In this document: positions 9,039 through 17,379 of the stretch, piece after piece | Layout of the letters: each line of letters begins with the position of its first letter | Numbering within the stretch: the stretch's first letter is position 1 | From: CAZVYJ01 sp964631565 | Lineage (GTDB): Bacteria > Planctomycetota > Phycisphaerae > SM23-33 | NCBI GenBank assembly: GCA_964631565.1 | Contig: CAZVYJ010000017.1 | Location: 1-56,975 of the forward strand | Length of the DNA: 56,975 nucleotides | Direction: 5' to 3' | Translations under genes and position numbers: made by a program | Notes under the pieces: model-generated | Told to the model about the DNA's origin: nothing | The model's input: only the letters and a program-made list of their open reading frames with translations | Databases searched by the model: none

Positions 9039-9485
9039 ATGTCATACACCAATCTCAACTATCACATTGTCTTCGCGACAAAAGACAGGCGGCCGCTGAT
9101 TACAGCCGACGTTAAGGAAAGATTGGTAAAATACATCGGTGGAATCGCCAGAGATCATGACTGCACGCTCTGCGAAGCGAACGGACCGGAAGATCACTTT
9201 CACCTTGTCGCGATGGTACATCCAAGCGTTCCACTGGCGGATTTCATCCTGGACGTAAAGGCAAACAGCTCGAAATGGATTCATGCGACCTTTCCGAAAC
9301 TTGCCGATTTTCAATGGCAGGACGGGTACTCTGCGTTCACCGTTTCAAAATCAATATTGCCGCAGGTTGTCGAATACGTTCAAAAGCAGGCCGAGCATCA
9401 TAAAACAATCGCATTCAAGGACGAACTGGTTGCTTTGCTGAAAAAGCATGGAATAGCTTATGATGAGCGATATGTCGGTGTGTGA
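9039..9485 (+). CDS. REP-associated IS200-like tyrosine transposase (RAYT/TnpA)
   Basis: 148-residue Y1 HUH single-strand transposase of the IS200/IS605 superfamily. It opens with MSYTNLNYHIVFATKDRRP. The HUH motif is HFHLVAM (in PEDHFHL), and the catalytic tyrosine is probably in VVEYVQKQAEHHK. The C terminus LLKKHGIAYDERYV is typical of this family. It is complete. Flanking REP palindromes in inverted orientation identify it as the likely enzyme acting on those REPs. The ATG at 9039 follows directly after a REP hairpin (9012-9024), and the only Shine-Dalgarno-like bases (AGGGGCG) are inside that hairpin, so translation may be damped. An upstream in-frame ATG at 8973 lies within the REP cluster and is less likely. 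Confidence 0.9.
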   Translation: MSYTNLNYHIVFATKDRRPLITADVKERLVKYIGGIARDHDCTLCEANGPEDHFHLVAMVHPSVPLADFILDVKANSSKWIHATFPKLADFQWQDGYSAFTVSKSILPQVVEYVQKQAEHHKTIAFKDELVALLKKHGIAYDERYVGV

Positions 9486-9489
9486 CTTC

Positions 9490-9675
9490 GCTTTCGCCCC
9501 TTCGGGGCGGAAAGAATTCGCGAACCGTATCCGTGGGCTTGTCCCTAAGGGACTGCGCCCACGGCTAAAAGCTTTCGCCCCTTCGGGGCGGAATGCATGG
9601 TATCGCATTAAGAACATGACAAGCTGCCTAACACCGATTAGACATTTAGCAGGCTACCGCCCCTCCGGAGCGGAA
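9490..9675. repeat. REP hairpin cluster downstream of transposase
   Basis: Contains two identical copies of GCTTTCGCCCCTTCGGGGC (9490-9508, 9571-9589), each the reverse complement of the REP at 9012-9030. A hairpin with arms GTGGGC/GCCCAC and GTCCCT/AGGGAC lies at about 9532-9562. A diverged copy, CCGCCCCTCCGGAGCGGAAT, ends near 9675. The cluster runs to within 12 bp of gatB. Confidence 0.85.
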
Positions 9676-9687
9676 TAACGAAGACGA

Positions 9688-11175
9688 ATGACTAACGCAA
9701 TGGACAAAGCTGATAATGTAAAACCTGTAATCGGACTGGAGATTCACGTCGAGCTGGCGACGGAGACAAAGATGTTCTGCCGCTGCCGCAACCACTTCGG
9801 CGACCCGCCGAACACGAACGTATGCCCGGTGTGCATCGGCATGCCCGGCGTGCTGCCTGTGATGAACAAGAAGGCCGTCGAATACGCGATGAAGGTCGGA
9901 GCGGCCCTGGGCTGCACGATAGCCGGTTTCACCAAGTGGGACCGCAAAAGCTACTACTACCCCGACCTGCCGAAGAACTTCCAGACCAGCCAGTACGACC
10001 TGCCGCTGAACCTCGGCGGTCGGCTGGAAATTCCGCTGTCCGACGGCACGACCAAGACGGTCCGCATCATCCGCGCCCACCTGGAAGAGGACGCCGGCAA
10101 GAACGTTCACGACAACCCGTCGCACACAGGCGTGGACCTCAACCGCGCCGGCGTGCCGCTGCTGGAGATAGTATCCGAGCCGGACATGAACAGCGTCGAG
10201 GAGGTCGCCTCCTACGCCCGCGCGATGCAGAGGCTTGTCCGCTGGCTGGGCGTTTCCGAGGCGAACATGCAGATGGGCCACATGCGGTTCGAGCCGAACA
10301 TCAACCTGCACATCACGCGCGGCGGGAGGACATACAAAACCCCGATAGTCGAGGTGAAAAACCTCAACAGCTTCCGGTCGCTGGAACGCGCGGTCGCGTA
10401 TGAAATCGAACGTCAGTACGCTGAGTGGCTGGCGAATCCGGAAGGCTTCACGCTGGAAAAACTCGGCAAGCAGAACCGCGGCTACGATGACGGCACGGAA
10501 CAGACTGTCTTCCAGCGTGAGAAAGAAGAGGCCCACGAGTACCGCTACTTCCCCGAGCCGGACCTCGTGCCGGTCGTCGTCGACGAACCGTGGCGGAAGC
10601 GGATACAGGAAAGCATCGGCGAACTGCCGCTTGCCCGGCGGGCTCGATACATGGAAAGCTTCGGCCTGACATTCAAGGAGGCCGATGCGCTCACCCAGGA
10701 CTGCCCCACCGGCGACCTGCTGGACGCTGCCGTCAATGCCGGCGCCGACGCCAAGCGGTGCGCGAACCTGCTTTTGGGCCGCGGTGCCGCCCTTGCCAAC
10801 GAGCGAGGCTGCCCGATAGCCGAAATCGGCATCACGGCCGCCCAGCTCACGGAGCTTGCCAAGATGCTGGCCGCCGGCGAGGTCAACGCGACGGCCGCCG
10901 CGAAGATATTCGACAAAATGGTGGAAAGCGGCCAGGGAGCGAAAAAAATCGCCGAATCCGAGGGCCTGCTCGCAGTTACCGACACGGCCCAGATAGAAGC
11001 CTGGGTCGACGAAGCCATCGCCGCCAACCCGCAGGCCGTCGAGGATGTCAAAGCCGGCGGAAAAAGCCAGAAAAAGGCCTTCGGCTTCCTCATGGGCCAG
11101 GTAATGCAGAAGTCCCGCGGAGCGGCCCCGCCGGGTGAGGTTCAGAAGCTTCTTCAGCAGAAGCTTGGCGGCTGA
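9688..11175 (+). CDS. gatB: Asp-tRNA(Asn)/Glu-tRNA(Gln) amidotransferase subunit B
   Basis: 495-residue GatB, which binds tRNA and performs the kinase/transamidase step. The N-terminal core has VIGLEIHVELATETKMFC. The zinc-binding cysteines are in MFCRCRNHF and NVCPVCIGMPG, and the conserved DLPKNFQTSQYDLPL follows. The C-terminal YqeY-like tail ends in GFLMGQVMQKSRGAAPP, involved in tRNA recognition. The start could be ATG 9688 or ATG 9700; neither has a strong Shine-Dalgarno, perhaps because the REP cluster replaced the original leader. It is likely still transcribed with gatCA or from a promoter within the REP region. Confidence 0.95.
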   Translation: MTNAMDKADNVKPVIGLEIHVELATETKMFCRCRNHFGDPPNTNVCPVCIGMPGVLPVMNKKAVEYAMKVGAALGCTIAGFTKWDRKSYYYPDLPKNFQTSQYDLPLNLGGRLEIPLSDGTTKTVRIIRAHLEEDAGKNVHDNPSHTGVDLNRAGVPLLEIVSEPDMNSVEEVASYARAMQRLVRWLGVSEANMQMGHMRFEPNINLHITRGGRTYKTPIVEVKNLNSFRSLERAVAYEIERQYAEWLANPEGFTLEKLGKQNRGYDDGTEQTVFQREKEEAHEYRYFPEPDLVPVVVDEPWRKRIQESIGELPLARRARYMESFGLTFKEADALTQDCPTGDLLDAAVNAGADAKRCANLLLGRGAALANERGCPIAEIGITAAQLTELAKMLAAGEVNATAAAKIFDKMVESGQGAKKIAESEGLLAVTDTAQIEAWVDEAIAANPQAVEDVKAGGKSQKKAFGFLMGQVMQKSRGAAPPGEVQKLLQQKLGG

Positions 11176-11358
11176 TAACACGAAAAAGCTGTTGCCTTGA
11201 TGAGTAATTTTGGGGATACTGCACGCCTGTTATGCAGGCCGAAGTGTGCCTTTACAGGGCGCACCGGAGATAAATCGTATTCATAACATCAGGCTCATAA
11301 AGCCGCTGCATTAATGTTGCCGGACACAAAAACTACCACGCAGTAGAGGAGTTATAGC

Positions 11359-12774
11359 ATGGCACGCGTAGTTCAGAGACGCACCAGCCAAACAACCCTG
11401 TATCTCTTGATTGTTTTCGTATTCATGTTCCTGGTATCCGCCGGACTGGCGGTCGTATGGCACATTGAAAACGGGGACCTGACCAAAAAAATAACGCTGC
11501 TGGAAGAACAGAATAAAAAGTACGTCAGCAGCCAGGAAAAGAACAGTCCGGAGGTTAAGAAGCTCATTTCGGACTATGACACGGCCCAGCCCAACAACAA
11601 GAAAACCGTCTACAAGGCCCTTACGGACCAGATCGGAGAGCTTACTTATTTCATTACCGGCAAGAAATCCGACACCAACAGTACCGCAGACGCCGCTGCC
11701 GCGATAGAACTGGCCAAGCAGACCGTCGGAACTAGGACTTTCAGCGGTTTCGTTACGGAATGGCAAAGCGCCCTCACGACGGCCGCCAGCGAAGAAGAAC
11801 AGAAGCTCAAGGCGATCAAGGAACGCGACCAGGCGATAAAATCCATCGAGGATTATCTGGCCAAACTCAATGATGAGAAGGGTAAATTCACAAAGGAAGC
11901 GGAAGACCTCCAGAAGCAGCTCGCCTCGCTGCAGGACGAAATAGCAGCCGAAAAAGAAATGCACATCAAAGATGTCAATGAGTCCGAGGAAAGAGGCCTG
12001 GCGGCATCCGACGATCTCAACAAGCGAATCGCCGTGCTGACGGCCAAGACCGAAGAACTGAACATCAAGATATCCAAGCTCGAAGCTGAGAAAGCCGAGC
12101 TTCAGCGTCGGATCGACAAGGCCACCGGCCCCGGAATCGGCACTCTTGAAGTGGCTTACAAGATTGACGGCAAGGTGCTGAGAGTCGCCGACGACGGTGA
12201 AACCTGCTACATCTCCATAGGCAAGAGCGAGCACGTCAGGCCCGGCCTGACGTTCAGCGTATATCCCCCCTCCGGCGTGCCTGAAAACGGTGAAGGCAAG
12301 GCGAAGCTGGTTGTCACCAAGGTTATGGATGACATCAGCGAGTGCCGGATAGTTGAAAGCAAAAAGACCGATCCGGTCAATCCTGACGACACGATAGCGA
12401 ATATCGCTTTCGATCCGCAGCGGACTTATGTGTTTGTCGTGGAAGGCAGCTTCGACCTTTACAACACCGGCAAGGCGACGCCTCTCGGCGCCAGCGAAGT
12501 CAAGGCGATGATCCGCGAAGCCGGCGGCAAAATAGCCGACAAGGTGACCGTCGAAACCGATTTCGTCGTGATGGGCGAAATTCCGTCCAAGCCCCACGAG
12601 CCGGCCGAAAACGCCGAGCCGTCGTCATGGGAAGTTTATCGCGAACAGCTGAAAGTTTACCAGCGATACGAGCAGGTGATGAAGCAGGCCCAGAGCCTCA
12701 GCAAACCCATACTGAACGCCAACAGTTTCCTGGCCTTCATGGGTTATACACCCATAAAAACGCTCAGCCGCTGA
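11359..12774 (+). CDS. Membrane-anchored coiled-coil protein with possible BRCT-like C-terminal domain
   Basis: 471-residue protein of unknown function. One transmembrane helix (residues ~13-36, LYLLIVFVFMFLVSAGLAVV) is followed by a long charged coiled coil (residues ~38-260, rich in E/K heptads). A beta-rich segment (KIDGKVLRVADDGETCYISIG) comes next. The C-terminal region around residues 355-410 reads YVFVVEGSFDL...EVKAMIREAGGKI...VETDFVVMGE and resembles a BRCT fold (Gly-Gly turn, then a hydrophobic strand ending in V-M-G); this assignment is inference. The topology suggests an inner-membrane anchor with the coil and domain on one side. GAGGAG lies just upstream of the ATG, and the gene ends at a strong terminator. 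Planctomycete genomes often carry such proteins without known roles. Confidence 0.7.
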   Translation: MARVVQRRTSQTTLYLLIVFVFMFLVSAGLAVVWHIENGDLTKKITLLEEQNKKYVSSQEKNSPEVKKLISDYDTAQPNNKKTVYKALTDQIGELTYFITGKKSDTNSTADAAAAIELAKQTVGTRTFSGFVTEWQSALTTAASEEEQKLKAIKERDQAIKSIEDYLAKLNDEKGKFTKEAEDLQKQLASLQDEIAAEKEMHIKDVNESEERGLAASDDLNKRIAVLTAKTEELNIKISKLEAEKAELQRRIDKATGPGIGTLEVAYKIDGKVLRVADDGETCYISIGKSEHVRPGLTFSVYPPSGVPENGEGKAKLVVTKVMDDISECRIVESKKTDPVNPDDTIANIAFDPQRTYVFVVEGSFDLYNTGKATPLGASEVKAMIREAGGKIADKVTVETDFVVMGEIPSKPHEPAENAEPSSWEVYREQLKVYQRYEQVMKQAQSLSKPILNANSFLAFMGYTPIKTLSR

Positions 12775-12799
12775 TTTCATCAACAGGCAAACGTCCCAT

Positions 12800-12834
12800 G
12801 GCGGTCGTCCCCAAGGGACGGCCGCCTTTTCTTT
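12800..12834 (+). terminator. Intrinsic terminator
   Basis: 12-bp stem GGCGGTCGTCCC / GGGACGGCCGCC (one G-T wobble) with a 3-nt loop, followed by TTTTCTTT. It terminates the coiled-coil gene. Confidence 0.9.
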
Positions 12835-12893
12835 CGGGCTGTATTCCTTTGATTTTGACAACCTGAGGCGGAGATTTTATGTTAACCTTCTTC

Positions 12894-13027
12894 AGGCTCT
12901 GTTTGAAAACTTTGGAAAAGGGGCGCCACGGCTTGCTCGCAAGCCGTGTTTGCTGGGATTCAGCACGGGATGCAAGCATCACATGGCGCCCTTAATGCAA
13001 GTTTTTTAGAGTTTTCAAACAGAGCCT
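12894..13027. mobile_element. 134-bp MITE-like element with 18-bp perfect terminal inverted repeats
   Basis: Ends are AGGCTCTGTTTGAAAACT (12894-12911) and its exact reverse complement (13010-13027). Inside are a second nested pair AAGGGGCGCCA (12918-12928) / TGGCGCCCTT (12984-12993) and a perfect hairpin CACGGCTTGC-TC-GCAAGCCGTG (12927-12948). A small GATGC-AA-GCATC palindrome follows near 12969-12980. There is no ORF. No clear target-site duplication is visible. It lies 39 bp upstream of the aminotransferase start. It could be a non-autonomous transposable element or a structured leader. Confidence 0.65.
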
Positions 13028-13066
13028 AATTGAATAAAAACGCTTACAAATACCAAGGAGCAGCCA

Positions 13067-14251
13067 ATGGAGTTGTCGAAAAGAATATCTTCTGTCGGAG
13101 CAAGCGCCACTATCGCCGTAACAACCCGTGCGAAGCAGATGAAGGCAGCCGGCATCGACGTCGTCAGCTTCGGAGCGGGCGAGCCTGATTTCGACACGCC
13201 GCAGTTCATCAAGGACGCCGCGAAGGCCGCCCTCGACGCCGGCGACACCAAGTACAACCCCCGCTCAGCCGAGGCGCTCAAAAAAGCCATCGCAGCCAAA
13301 CTCGCCGCCGAGAACAATCTCAAATACGAACCCGACCAGGTCGTCGTCACGTTCGGCGGCAAGGGCGCGCTCTATGACGCCTTCCAGGTTCTGGTCAACC
13401 CCGGCGACAAGGTGCTGATACCCGCCCCCTACTGGGTAAGCTACATCGAGCAGGTGAAGCTCGCCGACGGCGAACCGGTGCTGATAAACACCTCGTATAA
13501 AAACGGCTTCAAGATAACCCCGCAGCAGGTGCTCGATGCCGCTGCCGGCGCCAAGATTCTCGTCATGAACTCGCCGTGCAACCCGACAGGCGTCACCTAC
13601 ACCCCGGATGAACTGGCCGCCCTCGCCAAGGCCGTCCTGAAGACCGACCTGATCGTCTTCTCCGACGAAATATACGAGAAGCTTATTTACGGCGATACGA
13701 AGTTCGTCTCATTCGCCGCTCTGGACAGCCGGCTGATGGACCGCACAATCACGTTCAACGGACTGGCCAAGACATTCTCCATGACGGGCTGGCGTCTGGG
13801 CTGGGCGGCGGGTCCGAAAAACGTCATCGGCGCCATCCGACGCCTGATGAGCCACGAAACAACCGACCCGGTCAGCTTCGCACAGGCGGGAGCGCTGGCG
13901 GCGTACACCTCTCCGCAGGCAGCCGCAGCCGTGGAAGCCATGCGGGTCGAATTTGAAAAACGCGGCATGCACATGGCCAAAAGGCTCAACGCCATTCCCG
14001 GTGTGCGGACGCTCGTACCGACAGGCGCATTCTACTGCTTCCCGGACGTGAGCGAACACTACGGCCGGAAGCTGGGGCAAACAGAAGTCACCGATTCGCT
14101 GACATTCGCGCAGGCCGCCCTGGAAAGCGCCAACATCGCTCTGGTTCCGGGCGAGGCGTTCGGCGACGACAACTGCGTAAGGCTCAGTTTCGCCACCAGC
14201 ATGGAGCAGATAGACAAGGGCCTGGACCGTCTGGAAAAGATGCTGAAGTAG
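13067..14251 (+). CDS. Class I PLP aminotransferase (aspartate aminotransferase type)
   Basis: 394-residue fold-type I aminotransferase, interconverting an amino acid (probably aspartate) and a 2-oxo acid. The N-terminal substrate loop VVSFGAGEPDFDTP is present, as are NSPCNPTG and FSDEIYEKLIY. PLP-binding Lys235 lies in FNGLAKTFSMTGWRLGW. The pattern fits the gamma-subgroup aspartate aminotransferases (AspC/AspB of many bacteria), although prephenate or other specificity is possible. The cofactor loop reads GGKGALYDAF where many relatives have GGKQAL. The leader contains the MITE-like element; the ATG at 13067 follows an AAGGAG sequence. Confidence 0.88.
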   Translation: MELSKRISSVGASATIAVTTRAKQMKAAGIDVVSFGAGEPDFDTPQFIKDAAKAALDAGDTKYNPRSAEALKKAIAAKLAAENNLKYEPDQVVVTFGGKGALYDAFQVLVNPGDKVLIPAPYWVSYIEQVKLADGEPVLINTSYKNGFKITPQQVLDAAAGAKILVMNSPCNPTGVTYTPDELAALAKAVLKTDLIVFSDEIYEKLIYGDTKFVSFAALDSRLMDRTITFNGLAKTFSMTGWRLGWAAGPKNVIGAIRRLMSHETTDPVSFAQAGALAAYTSPQAAAAVEAMRVEFEKRGMHMAKRLNAIPGVRTLVPTGAFYCFPDVSEHYGRKLGQTEVTDSLTFAQAALESANIALVPGEAFGDDNCVRLSFATSMEQIDKGLDRLEKMLK

Positions 14252-14264
14252 AAGCTTCAGAACA

Positions 14265-14334
14265 AAAAATTCCCGCTCGCTCACGCTTGGGCATACGCTC
14301 CCGTATGTGCGATCGCAAGCGATCGGGAATTTTT
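14265..14334. terminator. Bidirectional terminator between convergent genes
   Basis: Outer arms AAAAATTCCCG (14265-14275) and CGGGAATTTTT (14324-14334) enclose further self-complementary sequence (GCTTG / CAAGC). A/T-rich ends on both strands suit termination of both the aminotransferase and the convergent TPR operon, whose last stop codon overlaps it. Confidence 0.8.
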
Positions 14335-15979
14335 ATGTGTTTGCCGCGTGCAGTTTCCACAGGCTCCGCCATGTGGCGGCGGCCTTGTCCATCAGGCCCA
14401 TATTCTGAAGCGACAGGGCGAGGCCTGCTCGTATCTGCTCGTTGTCCGGGGCGCCGGCAGAAGCCTGCTCCATATGACGGACGGCATCTTCAAACTGCCG
14501 CCTGTCGGTATAAAGCAGCCCGAGACGATAGTGCAGGTCGACAAACTGCGGACGGATTTCCAGGGCTTTCTTGAATGTTTCAATCGCCTCGTCCACCATG
14601 CCGAGTTCCTGCTGGGTTATGCCGAGCTTGATTATCGCTCGGACATAGTTCGGGTTAATCTCGACCGCCTTTTCAAACTGCTCCATCGCCTCGCCCAGTC
14701 TGCCCTCCGCCCGCAGCAGCACGCCGTAGCGGTACCGGATATCGGCATGGCCGGGTCGGCGGGTTATTTCGTCGGCGTGGCGGTCCAGCTGGCGATGCAG
14801 CAGGTCGTCATTGTCCAGCTCGATTTCGACGCCGTCCTGCATGTCCATGGTGTCGAAATTACGCGAGAATTCTTCGGCTACAATCGACTTCAGCTGCAGC
14901 CTGGCCATCTCGGAAAGCAGCAGCGTGCTGTTCGGCTCGACTGCGGCAGCGAGTTCGAAGCTGTTTACTGCTTCTTCATGCAGGCCGGCCGCCTCCTGAG
15001 CAACGCCCATGCCTATATAGTTCGTCAGCAGATTTTCGTTCAGTTCGCAGGCGTCATGGAACGATTCGGCGGCCTCTTCCCACCGTCCGCAGATAAGATG
15101 GTGCGTACCGAGCTTTATCCTGGCCTCGACATAATTCGGCTGCAGGTCCAGCGCCTTGCAGTAATGCTTTGTGGCTGCGGCGTCCTGGCCGGTCTGGCCG
15201 TACAAATCGGCCAGCCGGACGTGCAGGTCGGCGAATTCGCCCTGTATCTCAAGCAGCTCGTGAAGCCTCTCGATGGCTTCCCGCAGCAGCCCGTCGGCTA
15301 TAAGGGCCTCCACCTCATCGTCGACAAGCGACCAGTTTTCCGGCTCAAGTGCGATTGCGGTCTGGAACTCGTCAATGGCCATGTCGTACTGCCCGTTGCG
15401 ATAATACAGATGCGCCAAAGCCGTGCGGATCCACGTATCTTCCGGCCGGGCTTCGCGCAACGCCAGATACTGCTCAATCGCCTCGTCGATATCGCCCGTC
15501 AATATATCAACCGCAGCCAGCCGCTCGCGCGCCGGCATGAACGACGGGTCTTTCACGATTGTGTCGCGATAATATTCAGCGGCCTTCTCCGGCCAGCCTG
15601 TCTTCTCGTTGCAGAAGCCGATGCCGAACAGAATCGCCGGTTCGCCGGGCTGAATCTGGTTGGCAATTTCAAGCTGCTCCAGCGACTTTGCGGCCTCCCC
15701 GTTTTCCTCATACGCCGATGCCAGGGCGAGTCTGGCTGCAAGGTAGTCGGGTTTGCTGCGGCAGGCATGGGAGAGGTGTTCGATGGCCGGCTCAACCTGC
15801 ATCGACCGCAGATAAGCCAAGCCCAACTGGAAGCGTATGTCAGGCCAGTTCGGATTTTTGTCGCACTCAGCCTGCAGCTGCTCCATCGACCTGCTGGGCG
15901 GCGACCAGTAATACCGGTCCAGCATGTCGCCCAGTTCGTTCTGTAAACCACGTCCAAGAAGTTCAAGCAAATGACTCAC
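14333..15979 (-). CDS. TPR-repeat protein
   Basis: 548-residue soluble protein made almost entirely of tetratricopeptide repeats. At least ten units follow the W-L-G-Y-A-F-A-P pattern, for example YVRAIIKLGITQQELGMVDEAIETFKKALEIRP. No enzymatic domain is seen, so it is likely a scaffold for protein assembly. The start is taken as GTG 15979 (peptide start VSHLLELLGRGL) because GGAGG lies 7 nt upstream; the frame is open further 5' into the previous gene. It follows another TPR gene after 13 bp and ends the long exopolysaccharide operon, where TPR proteins often assist polymer assembly or export. Confidence 0.8.
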   Translation of the reverse strand: MSHLLELLGRGLQNELGDMLDRYYWSPPSRSMEQLQAECDKNPNWPDIRFQLGLAYLRSMQVEPAIEHLSHACRSKPDYLAARLALASAYEENGEAAKSLEQLEIANQIQPGEPAILFGIGFCNEKTGWPEKAAEYYRDTIVKDPSFMPARERLAAVDILTGDIDEAIEQYLALREARPEDTWIRTALAHLYYRNGQYDMAIDEFQTAIALEPENWSLVDDEVEALIADGLLREAIERLHELLEIQGEFADLHVRLADLYGQTGQDAAATKHYCKALDLQPNYVEARIKLGTHHLICGRWEEAAESFHDACELNENLLTNYIGMGVAQEAAGLHEEAVNSFELAAAVEPNSTLLLSEMARLQLKSIVAEEFSRNFDTMDMQDGVEIELDNDDLLHRQLDRHADEITRRPGHADIRYRYGVLLRAEGRLGEAMEQFEKAVEINPNYVRAIIKLGITQQELGMVDEAIETFKKALEIRPQFVDLHYRLGLLYTDRRQFEDAVRHMEQASAGAPDNEQIRAGLALSLQNMGLMDKAAATWRSLWKLHAANT

Positions 15980-15992
15980 TAACCGCCCTCCA

Positions 15993-17255
15993 TTATGCTG
16001 CAAGCGATTCAAGGGCGTCTGCCGCCCTGGTATAACCTGAGTTAAGCTGCAAAGCCCGGCCGAGATGCTTGCGGGCATCGACCACCCTGTTGCACTGACC
16101 GAGCAGTTCTCCGGCGAGGCAGTGAACGTCGGGCCAGTCGCCTCCGTTGAGAATCGCCCTTTCCAGGCAATCAATGGCTTCGTCCGTCTTCCCGGCTTTC
16201 GAATACAGCTTGCCGAGATAGATGAGCGCCTGGACGTAATTCGGATTAATCTGAACCGCCCGCCGGGCGTGCCTCAGGGCTGCGTCGGCCTGACCGAGCC
16301 TGTTGAACGTCCGGGAGCAGTGGAAATGCAGGTCCGCATAGTCGGGATGCTCGCTTATGGCGACTTCCAGCACACCGGCGAGCAGACCGAAAAGCTCACT
16401 GTCCGCCTCGCTGGGCGGCAGAATGAGAAACGCCTCGATAAAATCAGGATCGCTGGTGACATAACCGGCAAGCTGATACATGTGCGAGCCGTTGGCAGCC
16501 CGTGTCTGCTCGGGAACGCGGAGCATGAAATGTTCGCCCCGCTGCGAGGCCGCTTTCGCCGCCAGAGCCAAATGATAGCAGACCCGCAAATCATCGGGAC
16601 GAAGGTCGAACGACCGCTGGTAAGAGCGGACAGCCGTGCGAAGGTCCTGCTGCGCCTGGGCTATCAGGCCGAGATAGTAATGGCAGTCCGCATTGGTGCA
16701 GTCAACCTGGGCGGCTGTCTCCATCTCGCGGCGGGCTTCGTCGAATCGCTCTTCGGCTGCATAAAACAAACCCATCTGCATGTGCAGTTCGCCGGTTTCG
16801 GCAAATCTGGAGATGGCCGACGTAAGCGTCATGTACGCCTCGGTTCTCCGCCCGGCGTTCCACTGCGCCTGGGCCAGCTTGCGCCTCGCCGAAGCACCGT
16901 CGCCGCCGCTTTCGATGATTTTCTCGATCTCGTCGGCGCAGCGGTCCATGCGTCTGGTTCGGGCATACACAGCCGCCATATACGACGGCAGGTCGGCCTT
17001 GTTCCCGACGGCCTCAACGGCTGCCCGGATATGCGTTTCGGCGTTGTTGAACCGCCCGGATTCAAGCGAATCGATGCCCAGCTTGCGATGCGACATCGCG
17101 TAGTAATATCGCGCGACCCGACCGAGTACATCCTTGCAGGCCGTAAGGGGCTCAAGCTCCTTTATGGCCTTTTCATACTGGCCACGGCGATACAGGTTGA
17201 TACCCAGCGTATACTGCCGTATGCCACCGGCTCTTTTCTGTTCAGATTCATTCAT
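15993..17255 (-). CDS. TPR-repeat protein
   Basis: 420-residue tetratricopeptide-repeat protein beginning MNESEQKRAGGIRQYTLGINLYRRGQYEKAIKEL. Repeat units continue to the C terminus (for example YVQALIYLGKLYSKAGKTDEAIDCLERAI). No signal peptide or membrane helix is obvious, so it is probably cytoplasmic. It sits between the initiating sugar transferase and a second TPR gene on the same strand, and the pair may have arisen by duplication. GGAG lies about 10 nt upstream of the ATG. Function beyond scaffolding is unknown. Confidence 0.8.
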   Translation of the reverse strand: MNESEQKRAGGIRQYTLGINLYRRGQYEKAIKELEPLTACKDVLGRVARYYYAMSHRKLGIDSLESGRFNNAETHIRAAVEAVGNKADLPSYMAAVYARTRRMDRCADEIEKIIESGGDGASARRKLAQAQWNAGRRTEAYMTLTSAISRFAETGELHMQMGLFYAAEERFDEARREMETAAQVDCTNADCHYYLGLIAQAQQDLRTAVRSYQRSFDLRPDDLRVCYHLALAAKAASQRGEHFMLRVPEQTRAANGSHMYQLAGYVTSDPDFIEAFLILPPSEADSELFGLLAGVLEVAISEHPDYADLHFHCSRTFNRLGQADAALRHARRAVQINPNYVQALIYLGKLYSKAGKTDEAIDCLERAILNGGDWPDVHCLAGELLGQCNRVVDARKHLGRALQLNSGYTRAADALESLAA

Positions 17256-17379
17256 AATGATGTAACTCCAACCTCTCTATCGGCATGTGAAAAGCAGCGG
17301 TGAAGCAAGTATCGCCGGGAAAGGCAGGTTTTTTCACTCAGGCAAAAAGGAAAAAAGGCACCCCAAAAAGCTCAAAAAC

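Noticed and set aside
8873..9675. CRISPR-like array
   Set aside because: Repeats are palindromic REPs of variable spacing and orientation, without unique spacers of uniform length and without cas genes.
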